Source: Zygnema cylindricum
Lineage: Eukaryota; Streptophyta; Zygnematophyceae; Zygnematales; Zygnemataceae
Direction: 5' to 3'
DNA length: 17,741 nucleotides
NCBI GenBank assembly: GCA_037447655.1
Contig: JBBHKE010000241.1
Coordinates: forward strand, 1 to 17,741
Part shown: positions 17,598-17,741 of the stretch, in pieces
How the letters are laid out: every line of letters begins with the position of its first letter
How positions within the stretch are numbered: the stretch's first letter is position 1
Position numbers and translations under genes: made by a program
Notes under the pieces: generated by a model
The model's database searches: none
What the model was told of the DNA's origin: nothing
What the model saw: only the letters and a program-made list of their open reading frames with translations

Positions 17598-17665
17598 TTG
17601 GAGTCTTGTGCTCCTTTACAACTCACTTCCATTTCCTTTTTGTTTCATCCACTGCCACTCGTTTG

Positions 17666-17668
<3 letters not shown>
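17598..17668 (+). CDS. Possible start of exon 13, right end undefined
   Basis: A good acceptor, CTCCCTTGCAG, is followed in phase 0 by LESCAPLQLTSISFLFHP. No donor is visible before the CT repeat, and the DNA becomes pyrimidine-rich, so only the first dozen codons are plausible. Confidence 0.3.

Positions 17669-17741
<73 letters not shown>
17669..17741. repeat. (CT)n microsatellite to the window edge
   Basis: At least 73 bases of uninterrupted CT dinucleotide, about 36 units, continuing to the last base. The true length is unknown and may be why the sequence ends here. Confidence 0.97.

Overview
This is eukaryotic nuclear DNA: AT-rich, with no operons or ribosome binding sites, and with one spliced plus-strand gene whose GT-AG introns reach 8.3 kb. 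No RNA gene, CRISPR array or bacterial element is visible. Plant-type telo-box motifs (AAACCCTAAA), Harbinger/Tourist-like MITEs bounded by TTA, hAT-like elements and a long CT microsatellite make a land plant or streptophyte alga my best guess. This is inference and I cannot name the organism.

The gene enters at base 1 and leaves on the right. I place exons at 1-117, 760-1033, 9294-9506, 13013-13614, 14209-14476, 14864-14992, 15232-15298, about 15359-15550, 16102-16212, 16358-16395, 16882-17103 and 17403-17460, with a possible further exon at 17598. Reading phase is kept at nine of the eleven junctions; exon 5 to 6 and exon 7 to 8 remain doubtful. The roughly 760 residues are leucine-rich and look helical. 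I do not recognise the family.

Intron 2 (1034-9293) is a transposon graveyard. From about 2.47 to 9.06 kb it holds at least seven copies or fragments of one MITE family (called H here). One is nested inside another, and three lie end to end sharing single TTA target sites. A hAT-like element (A1) sits in the seventh copy with its 8-bp target GTTTTTCG on both sides of the whole insertion. A small foldback element (B1) abuts A1. A related element (B2) ends 17 bases before the exon 3 acceptor. Intron 3 (9507-13012) holds a telo-box repeat, a second hAT-like element (A2) with a 7/8 target duplication, a polypyrimidine tract and an 87-bp tandem repeat running into the exon 4 acceptor.

The right third is exon-dense. 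Two short tandem duplications have each copied an intron-exon junction, leaving upstream decoy exons with early in-frame stops. One decoy, 42 bases long, also has a GTAAGT donor and is a candidate poison exon. The window ends in at least 73 bases of pure CT repeat.
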